Numbered from the stretch's first letter, positions 7,547-16,775 are shown. The stretch: 64,000 bases of DNA from Chryseobacterium oleae (GCF_900115055.1 NZ_FOVD01000005.1:62001-126000); one strand, 5' to 3'. The notes: a model not told the origin generated them from the sequence alone. Program-made: numbers and translations.

Positions 7547-8806
7547 ATGAAAATAAAAAAATGGATAAAATGGACGGTCATCGTAGTTGCCTCCTACTTC
7601 ATTTTAAGTACCCTGTACTTTGGCTATGATGACATTGACAGTAAAAAGGGAATCTATAATTTCTACTGGTCCGGAATAAACGGGTTATGGAAAAAAGACA
7701 AGCCGTTTGGATTCAGAATCAATCAGCCTGTAGAAACTTCTTTTGATGGCCTTGATGGCCCTTATATATTTGGAGACAGAATGTTCACCATTAAAAAGGA
7801 TAATGTATTTGAGGAGAAAGGTATTGACAGAACACAAGAGATTGCAGTAGAAACAGACTGTAAAGAGCTTCGGATGTTCAAAATTTCACTTAAAAATCAA
7901 TATGAGATCGAAAAGGATCAATATAAAATGCCTGAAAAGCTTATTGCCATTTCTGATATAGAAGGCAATTTCAATGCTTTTTACAGTTTTCTTTTAGCTA
8001 ATAAAGTCATTGACAGTAATGGCGACTGGATTTTTGAAGACGGACACCTTGTTCTTAACGGAGATTTTGTAGACAGAGGAAACCAGGTCACTCAGGTACT
8101 TTGGTTAATTTATCATTTGGAAAATCAAGCCACACAAAAAGGAGGCAAGGTGCATTTTATTCTGGGAAATCATGAAATCATGAACCTTTACGGCGATGTA
8201 TCTTATAATGATTTTAAATATATCGAAGCCGCTAAAAGAATCAGTAAGCAAAACAGCTGGGAAACCGGACTGAAATTTTTATACTCTCAAAACTCTGAAT
8301 TAGGCCAATGGCTTCGTACAAAAAATGTCATTGAAAAAATTGGACCTGCCATTTTCGTTCATGGCGGATTAAATTATTTTCATGCTGAAGGCAGATATTC
8401 AATTAATGAAATTAATTCCATTTCAAGAAAATATTACGGTACCGGAAAGCATGCAGCCAATAAAAGGGATCAGCTTATTTTAAGCTCAACGGACAGTCCG
8501 TATTGGGACCGAAGGTTGAATTTTGAATTGAAATACAAAATTTTATTCAAGCTGAATGGCATCAGCATGGAAAAAACTACCCAAGATCAACTCGACAACA
8601 TTCTGAATTATTATGATGCTCAAAAAATAATTATCGGACATTCTGTTGTGGATGATATTTCACCGGACTACAACAATAAAGTCATTAAGATTGATATTAA
8701 ACATGGCAGAGAACTAAGGACCGGAAAAACAAAAGGATTGCTCATAGAAAACAATATTTACTACAAAACAGATGATTTAGGAAATAAAACAAAGCTGAAC
8801 CTCTGA
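7547..8806 (+). CDS. Membrane-anchored metallophosphoesterase
   Basis: A 419-residue protein with one N-terminal membrane segment (about residues 5-27) and a calcineurin-like phosphoesterase domain from about residue 125. Metal-site motifs are in order: SDIEGN, NGDFVDRG, LGNHEIMN, VHGG and a late GHSVV. This order resembles PPP/Shewanella-like phosphatases. The first motif has Glu where PPP enzymes have the metal-binding His (GDxHG), which is a subfamily trait or a change in metal binding. Substrate unknown; a phosphoprotein or nucleotide is possible. Last gene of the DUF2975-XRE operon, with a terminator 32 bases after the stop. Confidence 0.85.
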   Translation: MKIKKWIKWTVIVVASYFILSTLYFGYDDIDSKKGIYNFYWSGINGLWKKDKPFGFRINQPVETSFDGLDGPYIFGDRMFTIKKDNVFEEKGIDRTQEIAVETDCKELRMFKISLKNQYEIEKDQYKMPEKLIAISDIEGNFNAFYSFLLANKVIDSNGDWIFEDGHLVLNGDFVDRGNQVTQVLWLIYHLENQATQKGGKVHFILGNHEIMNLYGDVSYNDFKYIEAAKRISKQNSWETGLKFLYSQNSELGQWLRTKNVIEKIGPAIFVHGGLNYFHAEGRYSINEINSISRKYYGTGKHAANKRDQLILSSTDSPYWDRRLNFELKYKILFKLNGISMEKTTQDQLDNILNYYDAQKIIIGHSVVDDISPDYNNKVIKIDIKHGRELRTGKTKGLLIENNIYYKTDDLGNKTKLNL

Positions 8807-8837
8807 AAAATTTGATTTAAATAAACGATCAAAAAAT

Positions 8838-8868
8838 ACCGTTCTTTATTTTCTGAACGGTTTTTTTA
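8838..8868 (+). terminator. Rho-independent terminator
   Basis: Stem ACCGTTC / GAACGGT with a 10-base loop, followed by seven T. Ends the metallophosphoesterase operon. Confidence 0.85.
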
Positions 8869-8880
8869 TATCTTTAAACC

Positions 8881-8896
8881 GGATAACAGTTTATCC
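8881..8896 (+). promoter_or_regulatory. Palindrome upstream of two-component operon
   Basis: GGATAA-CAGT-TTATCC is a perfect 16-bp palindrome 17 bases before the response regulator start, immediately before a -7-like TACTTTCG. Position fits an operator, perhaps for autoregulation by the encoded regulator. Confidence 0.4.
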
Positions 8897-8912
8897 CGTT
8901 TAATACTTTCGC

Positions 8913-9590
8913 ATGAAAATTCTCATCATTGAAGACCATAAAGATCTTGCGTCCAACATCACAGACTATCTTAAAAAAGAAGATTACGTCTGTGAAGTAG
9001 CTTCTGATGCGAAAGAAGCTATAGACAAAATAGAACTTTTTGAGTACGACTGCATCCTCCTGGACCTTATGCTTCCCGACGGAAACGGCCTGGATATTCT
9101 GAAACATATTAAAAACTACGCTCCCGGGGCAAGTGTCATTATTGTTTCTGCAAAAAATTCTTTAGACACCAAACTAACCGGACTGGATGACGGTGCCGAT
9201 GACTATATCACTAAACCCTTTTCGCTACCCGAACTTCACTCCAGGATAAAAGCAGTGCTCAGAAGAAAAACACCGGAAGCCAACCGCATTCTAAGCTTCA
9301 ATGAAATTAAAATTGATCTGGAATCTAAAGAATGCAGAATCAATGATCAACTGGTCAATCTTACCAAAAAGGAACTCAACCTGCTGATCTATTTCATCAA
9401 CAACCAGAACAGGATGCTTTCCAAGCAGGCCATTGCCAGCCATCTTTGGGGTGATTATACGTACAGCATCGATAATGTAGACTTTGTGTATCAGCATTTA
9501 AAAAACCTACGGAAGAAAGTGCTTGATGCCGGTGGAAAAGATTATCTGCAGACCGTTTACGGATTGGGTTATAAATGGATTGATAAATGA
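8913..9590 (+). CDS. OmpR-family response regulator
   Basis: A 225-residue regulator: receiver domain at residues 1-118 with E7-D8, phospho-Asp D51 in LLDLMLPDG and Lys K101 in ITKPFS, then a winged-helix DNA-binding domain (about residues 128-223) with LTKKELNLLIYF and VYGLGYKW. It overlaps the following kinase gene by four bases (ATGA), so the two are a cognate pair. A palindrome just before the start may be its own binding site. The porin-like and permease genes downstream lie on the same strand and are possible targets; that is inference from position only. Confidence 0.92.
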   Translation: MKILIIEDHKDLASNITDYLKKEDYVCEVASDAKEAIDKIELFEYDCILLDLMLPDGNGLDILKHIKNYAPGASVIIVSAKNSLDTKLTGLDDGADDYITKPFSLPELHSRIKAVLRRKTPEANRILSFNEIKIDLESKECRINDQLVNLTKKELNLLIYFINNQNRMLSKQAIASHLWGDYTYSIDNVDFVYQHLKNLRKKVLDAGGKDYLQTVYGLGYKWIDK

Positions 9591-10855
9591 ATTTAAGTTT
9601 CCGTTTTGCCAGAGCATTCACCGTATTGGTATTTTTTGTACTGATCACCGGTTTTGCGATCCTTTATTTTGCTTTTGAACGGGCAACGATGCGTTCTGCT
9701 ATTCTCAAACTTGAGGATTTAAACAGTTACGTAGCCCACAGATTGGAAAGTGACCCTTCTTACGATTATTTAAAATTCCATCACAGGCAGATACAGGTGA
9801 AAATTCTCCCGGCAGACTCTAAAAATTTCAAGGAAAAAATCATTGAAGAGAAATACATCTGGAACAAAAGCATCCAGTCCCACATGAACAGGATTACGGT
9901 GACTACATATCCTTTAATTAAGCAGAAAAGATACGCCATCACCAGTGTAAGATACATTACAATCATCGAGAATAATTTTCTGATGAGCATCATCATGGTT
10001 ATTGCCTGGATCATGGTTTTCCTGATCATCCTTACCATTATTGTGAGTATTCTGGTATCTAAAAAAATCCTTGAACCTTTTTATCATGCGATAGACGAAA
10101 TCAAGAAATTCAGTCTGAGAGATAATCGCTCTATGGACCTCATGAAAACTGAAACCGAAGAATTCAAATCGCTAAACAGGTTCCTGCTGAAAATGACAGA
10201 AAGCTCCAAAAAGGATTATCATCTGCTGGAAGAACTGTCGGAAAATACATCTCATGAATTGCAAACACCATTAGCTTCTATCAAAGGGAAAATAGAACTT
10301 CTGATGGACAGTGAGCTTTCGGAAAACCAGCTGATCACGCTTTCTTCTATGAATGATGAGCTGGACAGACTTTCGTCAATTAATCAATCTCTTATTCTCC
10401 TCGCCAAGCTTGAACATTTTGAAAAAAATGATTCCCAGCTTATCAATTTTTCAGAACTGCTTCAGGAAAGACTTCTCTACTTTGAGGATATATTTGAAAT
10501 ACAGAATCTTACGGTAACGAAAGATATTCAGGAAGAAATCTATCTTAATTTTGATCAGAATCTGGCTACGATCGTCATCAACAACCTTATCAATAATTCC
10601 AAAAGGCACAATATAGAAAACGGAAAAATATCGGTAACGCTTACAGAAAACTATTTACAGATCTCCAATACAGGAAATCCGCCCACTGTTCCTACTGAAG
10701 AATTATTCCAAAGATTCAGGCGTGGAAATCCCAATCAGAATTCCATCGGGATTGGTTTGGCCCTCGTGAAGAAAATTTTGGAGATTTATGACACTGAAAT
10801 ATTCTATCAATTTGAAAACAATCTGCATATTACAAGAATCAATTTCGTAAAATAA
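9587..10855 (+). CDS. HisKA sensor histidine kinase
   Basis: A 422-residue inner-membrane kinase. Membrane segment near residues 8-30, a periplasmic domain of about 100 residues, a second segment at about 128-160, then a HisKA domain with SHELQTPLASIKG (H223) and an HATPase domain with N-box LINNSKRHN and G-box GIGLALVKKI. Signal unknown; the periplasmic region has no recognised sensor fold. Translationally coupled to the OmpR-type regulator. 102 bases separate it from the next gene. Confidence 0.92.
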   Translation: MNLSFRFARAFTVLVFFVLITGFAILYFAFERATMRSAILKLEDLNSYVAHRLESDPSYDYLKFHHRQIQVKILPADSKNFKEKIIEEKYIWNKSIQSHMNRITVTTYPLIKQKRYAITSVRYITIIENNFLMSIIMVIAWIMVFLIILTIIVSILVSKKILEPFYHAIDEIKKFSLRDNRSMDLMKTETEEFKSLNRFLLKMTESSKKDYHLLEELSENTSHELQTPLASIKGKIELLMDSELSENQLITLSSMNDELDRLSSINQSLILLAKLEHFEKNDSQLINFSELLQERLLYFEDIFEIQNLTVTKDIQEEIYLNFDQNLATIVINNLINNSKRHNIENGKISVTLTENYLQISNTGNPPTVPTEELFQRFRRGNPNQNSIGIGLALVKKILEIYDTEIFYQFENNLHITRINFVK

Positions 10856-10957
10856 AATACTGAATTTCAAAAACATAACATCAAATGATTCAATTTTGTG
10901 AAAACTTCAGAATTTCTTCAGAATGTATGTATTGTTTAGGTGCAAATAAAAGCGCCA

Positions 10958-12370
10958 ATGAAAAAACTACTTATCATTTTCAGTTTTACTGTTATGCAGT
11001 GTATGTACGGTCAGGATACGGTGAGTATTAAGAAAAGCCCTGAAGAGGTTTCTTCCGGGAAAAATCCATTAGATGTAGGAGAGCTTAAAATCAATCTGAA
11101 TGCTAAAGGTGACAAATGGCTGAAATTCGGTATTTCCAGCCAGATCTGGCTCCGCAGTATAGATAACAATCCCGGAACACTGGTGAACGGAGTTCCTCAG
11201 GAACAAACCTACGATGCCAGCATCCGGAGAATGAGACTGATCATTCAAAGCCAGGTCACTCCGTTTTATTCTGTCTTTTTACAGATGGGAATCAATAACC
11301 AGAGTTTTATTTCAGGCGGCGGAACCGGTACCGGAAACAACGGAGCCGGAAAAAAAGCACCTTTCTTTTTTCATGATGCTTACAATGAATTCGCGATTAT
11401 TCCAAGAAATGATTTCCAGACAGGAAAACCGAACAAAAACAATCTATACCTAGGCGCAGGGCTTCACTCCTGGAATGGGGTAAGCAGACTCACCAATGCC
11501 AGTACCACCAAAATGCTCGCAGGTGATATTCCTGTTTTCAATTTTCCAATGATAGAAATAGCCGATCAGTTTTCAAGACAGCTGGGAATTTTTGTCCACG
11601 GTGAACTGGATAGGATTAATTATCGTTTCAGTGTTAACAAACCATTTGCGACCAGTTTGAAACCAGCTATCGGAGGTGCAGCTGTAGACAATAACCAAAG
11701 TGGAAAACTGTCTTACGCAGGATATGCTTTCTATCAGTTTTTTAACAAAGAAACTACGGTGACTTCATTTCTCCCTGGAAATAATTTAGCTACAAAAAAA
11801 ATATTGAACCTCGGTGCCGGTTTTTACACCAATAAAGAAGCAACGCAATCTCAGCCGTCTGAAAATGTTTTCGAATCTCATGATGTCAATATTGTAGGCG
11901 CAGATGTTTATACAGAACTTCCTGTAGGAGATAAAAGCAAAGAAATGGGATTAACACTCTATTCTGTTTTTTACAATTATAATTACGGTCCCAATTATTT
12001 AAGAATAAGCGGTCTTTTGAATCCCGGAACTCCCAACGCAGATTTCATGGGACAAAAAGCACTGGAAGGCGCCGGAAACAACAGGGTTTTGATGGGAACG
12101 GGAAATATCTGGTTTTCACAAATGGGGTTTGTACTTCCTAAATTCAGTAAAATTCTGAAAGTTCAGCCATTTTTCAATTATGCTCTGAAAGATATGAAGG
12201 CGCTTAACCAAAGTGGAAGTTATTATGACATTGGAGCTAATTTCTATCTCTACGGTCAAAACGCAAGAATAGTTGCCCAATACAGCAGCAGACCGCTTTA
12301 TGACCTTACATCCAAAACAATTTTTGACAGAAAAGGTGAATTTTTACTGTCTTTTCAAATCGTACTTTAA
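10958..12370 (+). CDS. Outer-membrane porin-like protein
   Basis: About 470 residues with a signal peptide ending MYGQ. The mature part has Gly- and aromatic-rich alternating strands (KFGISSQIWLRS, GLTLYSVFYNYNYGP) and closes on a hydrophobic strand, LLSFQIVL, consistent with a 14-18-stranded outer-membrane barrel related to phosphate-selective porin-like families. It lies 21 bases before a solute permease gene, so the pair probably moves one substrate across both membranes. The ATG at 10958 starts the signal peptide; the GTG six codons earlier is less likely. Substrate cannot be read. Confidence 0.72.
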   Translation: MKKLLIIFSFTVMQCMYGQDTVSIKKSPEEVSSGKNPLDVGELKINLNAKGDKWLKFGISSQIWLRSIDNNPGTLVNGVPQEQTYDASIRRMRLIIQSQVTPFYSVFLQMGINNQSFISGGGTGTGNNGAGKKAPFFFHDAYNEFAIIPRNDFQTGKPNKNNLYLGAGLHSWNGVSRLTNASTTKMLAGDIPVFNFPMIEIADQFSRQLGIFVHGELDRINYRFSVNKPFATSLKPAIGGAAVDNNQSGKLSYAGYAFYQFFNKETTVTSFLPGNNLATKKILNLGAGFYTNKEATQSQPSENVFESHDVNIVGADVYTELPVGDKSKEMGLTLYSVFYNYNYGPNYLRISGLLNPGTPNADFMGQKALEGAGNNRVLMGTGNIWFSQMGFVLPKFSKILKVQPFFNYALKDMKALNQSGSYYDIGANFYLYGQNARIVAQYSSRPLYDLTSKTIFDRKGEFLLSFQIVL

Positions 12371-12391
12371 AAAATTTAATATCTTACTCAT

Positions 12392-13684
12392 ATGAATACT
12401 ACTCAAATTACAACTGCTCAAAGGATCAAAGCCATTGTGGGTGGTTCCGTAGGAAACCTGGTCGAATGGTACGACTGGTACGCTTACGCTGCTTTTGCTA
12501 TTTATTTTTCCAACTCCTTTTTCCCGGATTCCGACCTGAATGCCCAATTGATGAATACGGCAGGAATTTTTGCTGTAGGCTTCCTGATGCGTCCTATCGG
12601 AGGCTGGATCTTCGGAAGTATTGCGGATAAAATAGGGAGAAAAAAAGCGATGACGCTTTCTGTTTTGCTGATGTCTTTCGGTTCGCTTCTTATTGCACTT
12701 ACTCCAACTTATAAAACCATAGGTATTTTAGCTCCTGCCCTACTATTAATTGCAAGACTATTGCAGGGACTGAGTGTTGGTGGGGAATATGGTGTTTCTG
12801 CAACCTACCTCAGCGAAATGGCATCGGAAAACCGAAGAGGGTTTTATTCAAGCTTTCAGTATGTAACACTTATTGGCGGGCAGCTGATCGCATTGGGAAT
12901 TCAGTTGATTTTGCAGAAACTGCTTTTAACGGAGACTCAGCTTGAAGAATGGGGCTGGAGAATTCCATTCGTCATCGGAGCTTTACTTTCTGTGATTGCT
13001 TTGTATTTAAGAGCCAATCTTCACGAAACAGAAGCCTTTGAAAATAAAAAAGAGGTTAATGATAAGAAAAAAGGAACCGTTACAGAATTACTGAAACATC
13101 CTAAAGCCTTACTTACCGTAATTGGACTTACTTTAGGAGGAACTCTGGCCTTTTACACCTATACTACCTACATGCAGAAGTTCTTGGTTAATACCGTTCA
13201 TCTTACCAAGGAACAGTCTACCCTAATTTCATTTATTTCACTGTTTATATTTGCCTGTCTGCAGCCTGTATTTGGAGCATTGTCGGACAGAATCGGGAGA
13301 AGACCTTTGCTTTTAGGTTTTGGAATTCTGGGAACATTATTTACAGTTCCTCTTCTCACCGCTTTAAGCACAACCACATCGATGTGGACTGCATTTTTCC
13401 TGATTATGGCAGCACTTATTATTGTCAGCGGCTATACTTCCATCAATGCTGTTGTTAAGGCGGAACTCTTTCCTTCTGAGATCAGAGCGCTTGGAGTAGG
13501 TCTTCCGTATGCCCTTACAGTAGCTATTTTCGGAGGAACGGCAGAATATGTAGCCCTTTGGTTCAAACAGGCGGGAACAGAACAGTATTTCTACTGGTAT
13601 ATCACCGGATGTATTCTGTTTTCTCTGATAGTTTATGCCGGAATGAAGGATACAAAAGAAAACTCTTCACTGGATAAAGATTAA
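12392..13684 (+). CDS. MHS-family MFS permease (KgtP/ProP-like)
   Basis: A 430-residue inner-membrane transporter with 12 hydrophobic segments. Metabolite:H+ symporter (MHS) signatures are clear: GNLVEWYDWYAYAAFA in segment 1, GWIFGSIADKIGRKKAM in the first cytoplasmic loop, LLQGLSVGGEYG in segment 4, and a second DRIGRRPLL loop. Relatives carry 2-oxoglutarate, citrate, proline/betaine or shikimate; KgtP-type dicarboxylate uptake is the best guess. The porin-like gene just upstream suggests a paired uptake route. A very strong terminator follows. Confidence 0.9.
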   Translation: MNTTQITTAQRIKAIVGGSVGNLVEWYDWYAYAAFAIYFSNSFFPDSDLNAQLMNTAGIFAVGFLMRPIGGWIFGSIADKIGRKKAMTLSVLLMSFGSLLIALTPTYKTIGILAPALLLIARLLQGLSVGGEYGVSATYLSEMASENRRGFYSSFQYVTLIGGQLIALGIQLILQKLLLTETQLEEWGWRIPFVIGALLSVIALYLRANLHETEAFENKKEVNDKKKGTVTELLKHPKALLTVIGLTLGGTLAFYTYTTYMQKFLVNTVHLTKEQSTLISFISLFIFACLQPVFGALSDRIGRRPLLLGFGILGTLFTVPLLTALSTTTSMWTAFFLIMAALIIVSGYTSINAVVKAELFPSEIRALGVGLPYALTVAIFGGTAEYVALWFKQAGTEQYFYWYITGCILFSLIVYAGMKDTKENSSLDKD

Positions 13685-13704
13685 CATCAACAGCTATAAA
13701 AACC

Positions 13705-13738
13705 GGGCGCCGCAGATTCTCTGCGGCGCCCATTTTAT
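13705..13738. terminator. GC-rich terminator between convergent genes
   Basis: Perfect 11-base stem GGGCGCCGCAG / CTGCGGCGCCC with a 5-base loop. ATTTTATTTTT follows on the plus strand. The minus-strand gene ends at 13741, so the hairpin can serve both directions. Confidence 0.85.
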
Positions 13739-13740
13739 TT

Positions 13741-13953
13741 TTAGTGGTAAGCCTTTTTAAATTTCTCTACCATACTGTCCAGGTTATGACGCTGAACATA
13801 CACGCTTTTTATTTCCTGATATCTCGGAGACTTGTAAAAAACTTCATGGAAATCCATACTTCCGTTTCCTACTTTCACTACTTTCTGTACATCGATATTC
13901 AGTTTTTTTAGCTCGTCTTTAAAGACTTTAAATTCATCTTGTATATTGCTCAT
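13741..13953 (-). CDS. Small conserved-looking hypothetical protein
   Basis: A 70-residue soluble protein, Lys/Val-rich, with no signal peptide or Cys. The first half, QDEFKVFKDELKKLNID, is predicted helical; a short strand region (VVKVGNGSMDFHEVFY) and a C-terminal helix follow. I do not recognise it. It is supported by a clean start, a shared terminator and an isolated position rather than by a known family. Confidence 0.6.
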   Translation of the reverse strand: MSNIQDEFKVFKDELKKLNIDVQKVVKVGNGSMDFHEVFYKSPRYQEIKSVYVQRHNLDSMVEKFKKAYH

Positions 13954-14816
13954 TTATATTTTTGGATTTTAGTTAAAAATTTCAACTTTACACTTTATCC
14001 CCTTCGGCAAGCTGGGGCATCTTCTTAATTAGTAATAAAATTAGTGAATTTTCCAATATAATCATCAGGTAAATACTATTTTTTTACTGAAATTAATGAT
14101 TTTATAGGGATTTTACATTTTTTCAAAATAATCAGAACATTTTAAATGGCAAAAATTCTATAGAAAACTTACATCAAAGGCCTATTAATTCAGGAAAAAA
14201 CTGTGAAAAAGCAAATATTCTGACGAGTGGCACGAATCCGACATAACATGATATTTTTCAGCTAAATAATCTGAAAAATTGTTGTAAAACTTGTTGAAAC
14301 AGAGCAAAGAGACCCTATTTTTAATACATTATGTTTGAAGCCGAAGGTTTTTAGGAAGTAAAAAGATGATTGATGAATTTTTTTTACTGTTTGAAAATAA
14401 GCTTGTTGGAGAAACGCAAAGACGCAAGGATTAATTAAAATGTGGATATTTTAAGGCGCAAGAAAATCTAAGATTTTCAGCTAGGATGATGAACTGCCAA
14501 CTGTACCATAATACATCACCAAAATATAACATAATCAATTTTATCGGAGATAAAATCCTTGCGTCTTAAAACATATGAATAGAAACAAATCTTTGCGCCG
14601 TTGCGTTTTACCAAAATTCAGAAAATAAAAAAAAAATATATTTAATGAGATTGCTTCGTTCCTCGCAATGACTGCGGATTGATAAATTTTTTAAAATAAT
14701 AAAAAACTTTGCGCCGCTGCATTTTCACCAACATTCAGAAAATAATTTAAAACATTTTGTAACATTTTAAAAAAGCAGGTCTCTAAAAGGCATATTCACT
14801 TTAAAATTTTATAATC
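13954..14816. repeat. 863-bp gene-free region with inverted and direct repeats
   Basis: No credible gene is seen. Bases 14410-14462 and 14551-14612 form an imperfect inverted repeat: left arm AAACGCAAAGACGCAAGGAT ... TTTAAGGCGCAAG, right arm ATCCTTGCGTCTTAAA ... CTTTGCGCCGTTGCGTTT. The end of the right arm recurs in direct orientation at 14707-14747 (CTTTGCGCCGCTGCATTTT ... ATTCAGAAAATAA), matching 14591-14630. Between them, 14647-14672 holds ATTGCTTCGTTCCTCGCAAT, a short hairpin element of a kind dispersed in many bacterial genomes. The left 450 bases (13954-14400) show nothing but AT-rich sequence. Confidence 0.7.
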
Positions 14817-15668
14817 ATGAAAAAATACAGAATCTTCTTTATCCTGATCTTGATTTTTGCTGCAGCATGCAATATCTTCGGGCAGACCAAAACCTATCCT
14901 TTTGAAGTCAAAAAAACAGGAACCGGCAAACAGACCATTATTTTTATTCCCGGATTTGCTTCTTCAGGAGAAGTCTGGAATGAAACGGTATCCAAATTTG
15001 ATAGCAAATTTTCCTGCTATGTTTTAACCATGAAAGGATTTTCGGGCGTACCACCATTGGCAGATGCCAGTTTTAAGGACTGGGAGAAAGAAATTGCAGC
15101 TTACATCAAAGATCTGAAAATTGACAAGCCCATCATCATTGGACACAGTATGGGAGCTGGCCTGGCCATGGCACTGGCGGCAGATTATCCGGAGCTTATT
15201 GCAAAAATAGCAGTGGTAGATACACTTCCTTGTCTGGCCGCATTATCTGATCCGAATTTCACATCTAAAGAGAATAATGACTGTACCTCAACAATCAATT
15301 CCTTGAAAGGTATGAGTGATGAACAGTTTAAACAAATGCAAACCGCTACTATTCCCCGTCTTGTCGCTGATCCAGCTATGCAGGAAACCGTGATTGGCTG
15401 GAGCATGAAATCCGACCGGACTACTTTTGCCAAAATGTACTGCGATTTCTCGAATACAGATTTACGTGAAAAAATAAAAACGATTCAATGTCCTTCTCTT
15501 ATCCTTCTGGAGTCTTATTTTATTAATTTTAAACCGGCTATTGAGAATCAATATAAAAATTTAAAAAATGCAGATATGAGGTATGCTTCAAAAGGACTTC
15601 ATTTTATCATGTATGACGATAAGGAATGGTACTTTGAACAGTTGAATCACTTTTTATCCTCTAAATAA
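14817..15668 (+). CDS. Exported alpha/beta hydrolase
   Basis: A 283-residue hydrolase with an N-terminal export signal (hydrophobic to about residue 20, then a Cys and FGQ; signal peptidase I or lipoprotein processing are both possible). The fold shows the oxyanion region IIFIPGFASSGEVW, the nucleophile elbow GHSMGAG (S111) and a late catalytic His in KGLHFIMYD. It starts an operon: its stop shares a base with the ATG of an ECF sigma factor (TAATG), followed by a membrane protein. An enzyme as the first gene of a sigma-factor operon is unusual and suggests the sigma factor responds to an envelope condition. Confidence 0.82.
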   Translation: MKKYRIFFILILIFAAACNIFGQTKTYPFEVKKTGTGKQTIIFIPGFASSGEVWNETVSKFDSKFSCYVLTMKGFSGVPPLADASFKDWEKEIAAYIKDLKIDKPIIIGHSMGAGLAMALAADYPELIAKIAVVDTLPCLAALSDPNFTSKENNDCTSTINSLKGMSDEQFKQMQTATIPRLVADPAMQETVIGWSMKSDRTTFAKMYCDFSNTDLREKIKTIQCPSLILLESYFINFKPAIENQYKNLKNADMRYASKGLHFIMYDDKEWYFEQLNHFLSSK

Positions 15669-16138
15669 TGGTATTTGAAGATATTTACGAACTGTACTGG
15701 CAGAAGATATTCCGTTTATGCATGGGATATGTAAACAATTCTGAACTGGCGCAGGATCTCGCTCAGGAAACCTTCATTATTGTCTGGCGGCAGCTTCCGA
15801 AATTCAGGAATGAATCCAGCATTGGAACCTGGATTTTCAGAATTGCTTCGAACAACTGTTTAAAACAGATTGAGAAGGAAAAAAGATTTACCAAAGCGGA
15901 AATTCCCATTCATCTCGAAGAAAAAAAACAGGAGTCTATGGAACCGCAGATCCAGCTGTTGTATCAGTTTATTTCAGAGTTACCTGAAACGGACAGAATC
16001 ATAATTTCGCTGGAGCTGGAAGAAGTAAAACAGGCGGAAATTGCCGGGATCGTTGGGCTTTCGGAATCCAATATCCGGGTAAGGATTCACAGGATAAAAG
16101 AAAAATTAACCAAAAGATTCAAAGAAAATGGCTACTAA
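15668..16138 (+). CDS. ECF RNA polymerase sigma factor
   Basis: A 156-residue sigma-70 factor with only regions 2 and 4. Region 2: FEDIYELYWQKIFRLCMGY, then AQDLAQETFIIVW. Region 4 has the helix-turn-helix QAEIAGIVGLSESNIRVRIHR. Overlaps the hydrolase stop by one base and the next gene by 11 bases, so the three are coupled. The next product is a membrane protein at the place where an anti-sigma factor is expected. Confidence 0.93.
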   Translation: MVFEDIYELYWQKIFRLCMGYVNNSELAQDLAQETFIIVWRQLPKFRNESSIGTWIFRIASNNCLKQIEKEKRFTKAEIPIHLEEKKQESMEPQIQLLYQFISELPETDRIIISLELEEVKQAEIAGIVGLSESNIRVRIHRIKEKLTKRFKENGY

Positions 16139-16730
16139 TATAGATTTTAAAAACCTCTGGCAACAGCAGACTGCCGAGAAACCGAGTATAGAAGAACTGC
16201 TTGGAAGGCTTAAAAAATTCAAAAACGAAAACTTAAGAAGATTATTGGTTACCAATATTTTGCTGATCCTCACCAGCCTATTGATAGGATTTATCTGGTA
16301 TTATTATCAGCCTCAGTTCCTCTCTACCAAAATCGGAATCGTACTGGTTATTCTCGCGATGGTTATTTTCCTGTTCGCTTATAATAAACTGTTCAGCTCT
16401 ATTTATACACTCGACAGCACGCAAACGAATGCTGAATATTTACAGAGCCTGTATTCACTGAAGAGTAAGCAGAAATTTATGCAGACCACGATGCTTAATC
16501 TGTATTTCATCATGCTTTTTGCAGGAATCAGTCTGTACTTGTATGAATATGCGTCAAGAATGGAAATAATGTATGCTGTTTTAACGTACGGGATCACTTT
16601 TTTATGGATAGCCTTCAACTGGTTTTATTTAAGACCCAAAGCCATCAGGAAACAACAGGGAAAACTGAATGGATTAATTCTTAAATTCGAAGAAATAAAC
16701 CAACAGTTAAAAGAACAGGAGATTTCCTGA
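16128..16730 (+). CDS. Membrane protein, probable anti-sigma factor
   Basis: A 200-residue protein with a cytoplasmic N-terminal helix region (about residues 1-38), two membrane pairs (about 39-60, 68-88, 118-138 and 142-165), and a charged C-terminal helix. It has no zinc-binding anti-sigma motif and no recognised domain. The 11-base overlap with the ECF sigma gene argues that it binds and restrains that sigma factor at the membrane; this is inferred from context. Confidence 0.6.
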   Translation: MATNIDFKNLWQQQTAEKPSIEELLGRLKKFKNENLRRLLVTNILLILTSLLIGFIWYYYQPQFLSTKIGIVLVILAMVIFLFAYNKLFSSIYTLDSTQTNAEYLQSLYSLKSKQKFMQTTMLNLYFIMLFAGISLYLYEYASRMEIMYAVLTYGITFLWIAFNWFYLRPKAIRKQQGKLNGLILKFEEINQQLKEQEIS

Positions 16731-16775
16731 CAAAAATCAAATTCATGTTCTTTTACCCACATTAAATACATTCAG

